Of a stretch of 64,000 nt of DNA, positions 57,891-64,000 are shown piece by piece; position 1 is the first letter of the stretch, and each line of letters starts with the position of its first letter. Source of the stretch: Seiridium cupressi (lineage: Eukaryota; Ascomycota; Sordariomycetes; Amphisphaeriales; Sporocadaceae). The notes beneath the pieces were generated by a model that saw only the letters and a program-made list of their open reading frames with translations, searched no databases and was not told the DNA's origin. The stretch covers positions 1-64,000 of the forward strand of contig JARVKI010000066.1 in the NCBI GenBank assembly GCA_036674765.1. The letters are read 5' to 3'. A program made the position numbers and the translations under genes.

Positions 57891-58546
57891 TTATGTCGGC
57901 CCTTGGGGGAGGTGTGAGCTGGAGTCAATGCAGCCGGCGTGCTTAGATCGGGTATCGTTCTTACTGTCAAGCTGCAGGTAATCTGCCGCCATCAAAAGCT
58001 CCAGGCAGAGCTCGACGGGGATATCCATGTCGGGGACATCTTCTCTGTCCCGATTCTTGTACCAGTAGTGGAAGTACTCGACTACCTTTTCGAGAACTTG
58101 CCCGCTGTGGAGAGGTCAGTTCCGATAGAAGCAAGGACTGGATGCTCGAAGAATCAAGTGGCCGACGGGTTCTCAGATCAAGTGTAGTTGGCCGTCATTC
58201 AGACCCACAGACGGGGTCTGTCAGCGAGAACTCGGCGAAATAAATCGTTTTCATCGTTGGGTGACCAGGGCGGCGATATATATCGAGTGTCGCGACAAGA
58301 GAAGTCAGACTCACCTGATCTCAGGGAAGGCACATCGACCAGTCTGTGCTTCCATGAGACTGCCAGTACCTGGTGAACACACACTCAGTATCGAGTTGAG
58401 GGCAAGGCACGGGATCAGTCGTTACCCCGTATCTCCAGCATGCTCTTGATCATGGGACTGATCATGGCTGCCTCTCGCAGCACAACAAACTCGAACTCGT
58501 CGGCCGAGACGAGAGTGATGTACTTGGAAGGAGCTGAGTCTGCCAT
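57891..58546 (-). CDS. ELC1: Elongin C (Skp1-fold)
   Basis: Predicted 129 residues; minus exons 58546-58426, 58369-58315 and 58104-57891, phases consistent, with a 210 nt second intron. SKYITLVSADEFEFVVLREA, MISPMIKSMLEIR, EAQTGRCAFPEIS and GQVLEKVVEYFHYWYKN correspond to elongin C throughout, as do REDVPDMDIP and LCLELLMAADYL. The protein pairs with elongin A or cullin adaptors in RNA polymerase II regulation and ubiquitin ligation. Family members usually stop within a few residues of LLMAADYL. The 25 or so extra residues read here start at a GTAAGA, so a further intron and a shorter C terminus are likely. Confidence 0.9.
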
Positions 58547-59332
58547 GTTGAAGTCGCACGTGGTGTTGAGGCGGTCGGTGGTTGAGCAAAAAAGAGTGAT
58601 CGGGAAGACACGGTCGCGCTTTTTGAGGGCAGAGAATTTTCGGTGAGCCGCCTGCCGCCCACTGGAATTTGTCTGGAGCGGGTCTGCAGGAGCGCACGGC
58701 CCAGCGGCTCAGCTCGGCGCGTTTTGGGTACCTGGCACAGCTGGGTCTGGCTGGGAGGCGAGCTAGCGAGCAGCTCGCTAAGAGCCCAGTCAAAGACCTT
58801 GAAACCTTGGAAGCTCCCTGGCTATCAGGCTATCAAAGTGGGCGTGTCGCGGGCCTGGCGGGCTGCAGCGAGCTCGAGCTGTGGTGGGGCCGTCGGCAGC
58901 TCCCAGGGCACCCAATCAGCGTGGGTCTAGCGCGGGGCCCCCGAATTCTATCATCATGGCAACGTCGATACGCTCGCGGATTGCATCGGTTGCCGCGCCA
59001 ACGGCTATAACCAGGCGCATGATGCCCCAACCACCAACCAGAACAGCGGATTTCTGCAGGAAAGCAAGCAGTCCACCAGTTGCGACCTGGAAACAAGCCT
59101 TAAACATTGCGCCATCTGGTTTTCCTCGACCTCGACCTCGTCCGTCCTTTCCCATCTCTCCATCCCGAAAAGTGCATCGCATCAACACCCGCGTCTTTCT
59201 TCCAAACTCCCAACACCATCCCATCCGACGAGGACATTTGTTGCAGAGGCACCCGCCAGCCACCGCCCCGCGACTAGCAGACGCATAGACCACAGCCCAT
59301 TATTTACATCCTACCGAGCGCTCACCGCCACC
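58547..59332. promoter_or_regulatory. Divergent intergenic region of elongin C and RHO4
   Basis: Nearly 800 bp between two divergent starts; GC-rich around 58,640-58,930 and pyrimidine-rich before RHO4. A CACC-ATGG context marks the RHO4 start. No gene; frames of 90-135 codons here lack support. Confidence 0.5.
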
Positions 59333-60373
59333 ATGGCGTACTCCCAGAATCGCAACTCTTACTTTGGCAACAATGAGAAGTTCGACGACCCATTCCAGCG
59401 CAGGCCAACGAGTGATCGCAGATCAGAGCGCAACACGCGGTCGAGTGAGGGCACCGTCAGCACAGTCATGAGCAACTCGACAGGTAGAGAGTCGTCGGGC
59501 ACGCATGTTACCGAAGCACCAGCCTACTCCAAAAAGATTGTTGTTGTTGGCGATGGCGGCTGCGGCAAGACGTGTTTGTTGATCAGCTACAGCCAAGGGT
59601 ACTTCCCAGAGGTTCGTCTACCATCCACTGCGCAATGCCCGTCGTTACGACCCAGCTGCCGCGAATGCGACAAGTTGCGACAACAGCTGAGATGCATGCT
59701 AACACGTCGGCAGAAATACGTTCCTACCGTCTTTGAGAACTACATCACATACCCAACCCACCCTCCCACCGGTAAGACCGTGGAACTCGCGTTGTGGGAT
59801 ACCGCCGGCCAGGAGGAGTACGACAGATTGCGACCGCTATCGTACCCAGAGACAGACCTTATCTTCGTTTGTTTCGCAATCGACTGCCCCAACTCGTTGG
59901 AGAACGTTATGGACAAGGTACGTGCAACACGAGAAAAAACTGTCCCCCCGGCGTGACTTTTACGTAACAACAGCAGTGCTCACCAACGTCGTTAGTGGTA
60001 CCCGGAAGTCCTCCACTTCTGCCCCTATACCCCCCTAGTGCTCGTGGGTCTGAAATCCGACCTCCGCCACAAAAAGACTTGCATTGAAATGCTCAAGACG
60101 CAAGGCCTCACTCCGGTCTCTGCCGAACAGGGCAAGGCCGTCGCCAGGAAGATGGGAGCCCAGTACATGGAATGCAGCAGCAAGGAGATGAAAGGCGTCG
60201 ATGAGATCTTCGACCAGGCTATTCTGACCGTTGTCGGTAATGACCGTCGCAACCTCGAGGCTGCCATGGCCGCCGCTCCCAGCTCGGCGTCACATCCATC
60301 ACGAGAAAAGAGGGGCAGCGTCTCTAACATTCGTCCTTTTAAGAAGAAGAAGAGGAACTGCATCCACCTGTAA
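59333..60373 (+). CDS. RHO4: Rho-family GTPase Rho4
   Basis: A 286-residue small GTPase controlling septation and actin or formin activity in filamentous fungi. Exons are 59333-59611, 59714-59917 and 59996-60373. A 65-residue polar N-terminal extension, typical of Rho4, precedes GDGGCGKT (residues 73-80, P-loop). YVPTVFENY is switch [14 protein letters not shown] is switch II, VGLKSD is the TKXD-equivalent base motif, and ECSSKE is the SAK-like motif. The C terminus is a polybasic stretch (RPFKKKKR) plus CIHL, a CAAX box with terminal Leu predicting geranylgeranylation. The Rho insert region is present ([14 protein letters not shown]). Confidence 0.95.
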
Positions 60374-61163
60374 GCCGCATTTTCTTGTACTGGCGGCAGT
60401 CATGCGAGAGAGTGGACGGACCACACTCCAAAAAGGGATCAGGCGTATTGGACGTCTGCGTTTGAATGACTATTCTGCATGATATTTTGTCACGACTTTA
60501 CGGGCCTTGGAAGGCATCACTAGGGAGCATTTTCGCGTCGTCCTGAAGAACATGACAGCGAGATCAGACAGGATCTTGTCTCGCATATAGACCTTCATCA
60601 GTGGCGTTTCTTTGTGCTTCTGCTCACGTAGAGGCTATAATGAGGATTATTTTGAGAGGGCTTCTTGGCAGCAACGTGTGCTGTCTGAGGAGGATAGGAG
60701 CAGGATAAGTCGAGTAGCCCTTCGTTCCGAGGAAGCGAGGGGCTGTATTACTGGAAACAACAACATGTGTTGAGAGGAATTGTTTCGTTTTTTGTATTGA
60801 TCGCCTGGTGTTGGGTCTCCTCTTTTGTCGCACAGCAGCATATCGGTCTGGGATAGGAAATAAAGCACATTCTTCGTCATTTTTCTTCATTATGCTTCAG
60901 CACTTATGGTGTCTTCTTGTTCTCGTGACATCGTAATTTTGCCAGATAATCTTCTCTTGTGCCATGTAAGATTTTGTGTCGCCAGGTCCCAATCGCGCCT
61001 CGGCGGATATCTCATTGTGATGAAACCTTGGCCGTTCTTTAACGCATCTTTCTGCGAAGCTGGAAATGAATATGGTCATAAGTCATCTGTTGTGCTGCAT
61101 CGAATCTCGGTTTGCTCTCGACGATCCGAGTCTTGTACATATTTGGCTTTCTTTGCCGGATTC
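60374..61163. other. Convergent spacer
   Basis: 790 bp between the RHO4 and DAD1 stops; 3' UTR-like, T-rich. Minus-strand frames of up to 88 codons are not supported. Confidence 0.6.
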
Positions 61164-61709
61164 CTACTCGTCCTCTTTCTTGGGGGTCTTCTCTTCCACC
61201 TCGACACCAGCTTCTGTCTTGTTTTCCTCCTCTTCTGGATCTTTCGCCATTACATTCTCAAACTGAGACCAGAGGGCTTCGACCGAGGAGAACTCATTGC
61301 CGACCTACAGTCTTAGAGTCAGCTCTACTAGGTTCTCTGCCGGTCGAAACATCCAAAGTCCGGTATTCGTTGCACAGTGAGGGGATAGGAAACGAGCGGG
61401 GAAGCGTGTACGTACGGCAATGACGGCCTCCAAGTTTCGGTTGAGCTTGTTGATGTTGGCGAGGACATGCTCGAAGCTCTGCATGCACCAAATTGAGTTA
61501 GCTGACATGTTCTGAGTGCGCGTCCATCATCCGAAGTTTTCTTCTCAAAAGGAGCCCGGAGCCGAGGCATGAAAACCGAGCGTCCATACCATAGCAATCT
61601 CACCAATCAACGCCTCTCGTTGCAACTCAAAATAGGTCTTCTCTTTGCCGCCTGCTCCTCCGAGGAAGCCACCGCCCATTGCGGACAAGGGCCGCTGGTT
61701 CGATGACAT
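61164..61709 (-). CDS. DAD1: DASH complex subunit Dad1
   Basis: A 107-residue outer-kinetochore protein of the microtubule-binding DASH/Dam1 ring. Minus exons are 61709-61590, 61478-61416 and 61304-61164, each a whole number of codons. The core is [16 protein letters not shown], then [20 protein letters not shown], then [18 protein letters not shown], the conserved Dad1 helices in order. A Gly-rich leader ([14 protein letters not shown]) and an acidic tail ([17 protein letters not shown]) flank them. The gene is too short and split to appear as one frame. It converges with RHO4. Confidence 0.94.
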
Positions 61710-63378
61710 GACGAAGGTGTGCCGGCTAGTCGGATGACCTCCTGGTCGTCTGGGGTTGATTAGAGGCCTTGAGGCTCTGCGCGGCGCAACAAGAATAATG
61801 CTCCGAGTAGAGTGGGCGCTGAATCTGTTGCAGACGCGGGTGACGCGAAATGCTTGGAGCGGGGAGGCGCATCGCTAACGCATTAATTATGCGGGGCATG
61901 CGGCGCTATGCTTTCTACATCGTGCTGCGGCTCGGCGATATTTCTGGTCCTTTCAGAGGGCTCGGCTTTTGGGCAGATTTTCCAGCAACCACCAGGGCAA
62001 GTCTAAACCAATCAGCAACTCTAGCATTGGACACCTGACTTGGACAGCAGGACAGATATTTCCACAGATCAACACGGCAGATTTTACACAAATATGAGAC
62101 GGCTTATGAGGATGTGCATAAGCGGCGAATTCTCTTCCAGCAATAGTGTCCAGTCCACCAATGACTGGGCCGGATGCTTGACTCGACTGTTCTAAGGTCT
62201 TACAGCACTGAATTATACACAAATATCAAGTTTATGGGTGGTCATGTTTTTGCTTCTCGAGCTTGGCAACTATGCGTTGCATACGAACAATAAGCAATAA
62301 GCAATGATCTGCTCCTTGTAAAGCTTGCGATATCTCAGGCTCACGGCATTTGGGTTGCCTCATCTGGCGGGATCGTCATTGGATGGCTTGGCATTGGATC
62401 TCCTTGGACCGTTCAGATCACAGAGATGGACTTGTCCACTCTGCCGACGAGAGGAGCAAAAAGCTTGGCTCTCTTCCTTGCAAGCAGCAGGCAGATTCCC
62501 ACAACGAGCAGCCCCAATTCGGTACCAACATGTATACTAACGCGGCACAACCATTGGCTCCGGGCCTAATCCAGCAACCCCCTTAATTGCGCAGCTTTCC
62601 CCATTCAGTGCTCCAGTCGTGGCCCCAGTGACATTCCTGGCTCATGGGTTGGCTTTGGCTTGCCCAACAGCCACCGCCGTGAGGATTCGGGCTCTGCCGT
62701 CACAGTTCAAGCGAGTGGGCAGTGAGTGAGTGACGGTCGTGCGATTGGCGTGCCCCTGCTGCGCAATTGACAGACGTGGACGGGGCGGCCGCTGTTTGTT
62801 TCAATGATTCGGCGCGGGACGTGACTGGCCCACGAGTCCCGAGCGCCAACATCTTGAAACCACGCTAACGCCCGCTAAGCAGGGATGGGACAATTAATTG
62901 ACGACGCCTGTTTGTGGACTGCGGTGATTGAGGCTCATCTTGATTATTTTTTTCCCTTCACCCTACGGCTCGTCCCCATTTTGCCTCTCAACCTGCGCGC
63001 ACTGCGGGTGAACCCTGACAATGAAAACAATGCCCTGGCTTTGTCACGGACAGATGATCGAATGAAATGGGACCGCGCTCAAGCCATGTGGACAAGGTCT
63101 TGGCCGCGTGAATGCTCGCTGATCCATAGATATGAAAAGCTGCTTGTCGCCGCGCTTTCTACACGCAGGTCTGCTATTCTCTCTTCTCCTCAGTTCTATA
63201 CTCTGTTGTCTTGCGTATCGATATCTTTTCCACACACGCACTCCAGGTCTTCACTCCTTTCCGAGACCTTTCTCTTCTCGTCGCTCTCCTTCATATCTAC
63301 CATCTCTTTCCGTTGCCAGGGAGTGCTGGCACTTCCGCATTTACTAGGTATCTACCTATCAGACTTTCTCCCGCAGTC
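61710..63378. other. Intergenic, promoter side of protease gene
   Basis: 1.7 kb between divergent genes. The 171-codon frame 62,885-63,400 overlaps the protease start in another frame and is pyrimidine-rich leader translated; rejected. CT-rich sequence from about 63,170 to 63,330 fits a strong fungal promoter or leader. Confidence 0.55.
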
Positions 63379-64000
63379 ATGGTTTCATCCGTTCTTCTGA
63401 CGGCCGCTTTGGCCGCTGGAGCCGTTGCCGCTCCCGCATCTTCTGTCCCTGGCCACCGCAAGGCTGGCTTCACGGCGCCTCAAGTGCGCGCCTCTGGCTA
63501 CGTCCGCCACGGCCCTTCCGCCATGGCCAAGACTTTGCTCAAGTTTGGCAAGACCGTCCCCGATGAGCTTGCTGCCACTATCAAAGCATTCAAGAGCGAG
63601 AGGAAGACTTTGATGATGAAGCGATCCAATGGCTCAGCTATCAACACCCCGGAACAGTACGACACCGAGTACCTCACCCCCGTGGAGATCGGTACCCCGG
63701 CACAGACCTTGAACTTAGACTTCGACTCCGGTTCGTCTGACCTCTGGGTCTTCTCATCCGAGACCCAGAGCAGCGATGTGTCTGGCCAAAGCATCTATAC
63801 TCCATCCGACAGCAGCACATCGAAGGAGCTCAGCGGTCAAACGTGGGACATCTCTTATGGCGATGGCTCCAGCTCGTCGGGTAGCGTTTACACTGACCTC
63901 GTCAGCGTTGGTGGTGTCTCCTTCGACGCCCAGGCTGTCGAGACTGCCGAGACCGTTTCCGACTCTTTCACCTCCGACTCCAGCAACGATGGTCTTCTTG
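63379..64000 (+). CDS. Secreted pepsin-family aspartic protease, 5' part
   Basis: The first 207 codons of an A1-family endopeptidase (aspergillopepsin/penicillopepsin type); the gene runs off the window. Residues 1-18 are a signal peptide (MVSSVLLTAALAAGAVAA). A propeptide of about 70 residues with basic segments follows, ending near MMKRSNGSA. The mature enzyme starts with NTPEQYDTEYLTPVEIGTP. The first active-site Asp is in DFDSGSSDLWV (DSG instead of the usual DTG, tolerated in the family). The flap lies around WDISYGDGSSSSGSVY. The second Asp motif lies outside the window. No intron seen so far. The CT-rich upstream region suggests high expression. Confidence 0.93.
   Translation, partial: MVSSVLLTAALAAGAVAAPASSVPGHRKAGFTAPQVRASGYVRHGPSAMAKTLLKFGKTVPDELAATIKAFKSERKTLMMKRSNGSAINTPEQYDTEYLTPVEIGTPAQTLNLDFDSGSSDLWVFSSETQSSDVSGQSIYTPSDSSTSKELSGQTWDISYGDGSSSSGSVYTDLVSVGGVSFDAQAVETAETVSDSFTSDSSNDGLL

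Noticed and set aside
62885..63400. 171-codon frame before the protease
   Set aside because: It overlaps the protease start in another frame and its second half is translated CT-rich leader.
1..64000. CRISPR arrays, operons or other bacterial systems
   Set aside because: Intron-rich eukaryotic genes throughout; no regularly spaced direct repeats with unique spacers were found.

Overview
The window is nuclear DNA of a filamentous ascomycete (Pezizomycotina; a Eurotiomycete-like fungus is my best guess, at low confidence). Genes are interrupted by 45-170 nt GT..AG introns. Families typical of moulds are present: Zn2Cys6 regulator, PTH11-type receptors, CFEM domain, 2EXR protein, DASH subunit Dad1 and Rho4. 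Coding sequences were rebuilt by joining reading frames across introns whose phases agree, so most boundaries are firm; UTRs and promoters are not resolved.

Layout. (1) 0-3 kb: AT/C-rich DNA and a broken monocarboxylate-type MFS gene. (2) 3.1-11 kb: a Zn2Cys6 regulator with an apparent frameshift, a secreted bicovalent-flavin (BBE-type) oxidoreductase and a CFEM/seven-helix receptor. (3) 11-17.3 kb: a gene desert holding an intron-containing tRNA-Tyr and a candidate solo LTR. (4) 17.3-29.6 kb: an MFS transporter, a spherulin-4-like gene with a homopolymer frameshift, a second PTH11-type receptor and a secreted GMC oxidoreductase, separated by multi-kb spacers. (5) 31-37 kb: an F-box-like gene, a secreted lactonase-type beta-propeller and a 2EXR gene with degenerate tandem repeats upstream. 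(6) 38.6-44.5 kb: a divergent pair, a membrane-anchored GH16 glucanase-like enzyme and a large multi-spanning GT2 synthase. (7) 44.5-51 kb: decayed DNA with an NtaA/SnaA-type FMN monooxygenase pseudogene, a single-pass membrane glycoprotein gene and the C-terminal relic of an FAD monooxygenase. (8) 51-64 kb: dense housekeeping genes: DBR1, a RING protein, an F-box/LRR protein, elongin C, RHO4, DAD1 and the start of an aspartic protease.

The left 50 kb reads as an accessory region (sensing, secreted oxidoreductases, transport, relic genes, small repeats) abutting a conserved core block at about 51 kb. No polyketide, peptide or terpene backbone enzyme is visible, so the TF/oxidase/transporter set is not a classical secondary-metabolite cluster. 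The least expected items are a 106-107 bp dispersed repeat (two full copies, one partial), one copy of which interrupts the monooxygenase pseudogene, and the GT2/GH16 head-to-head pair.
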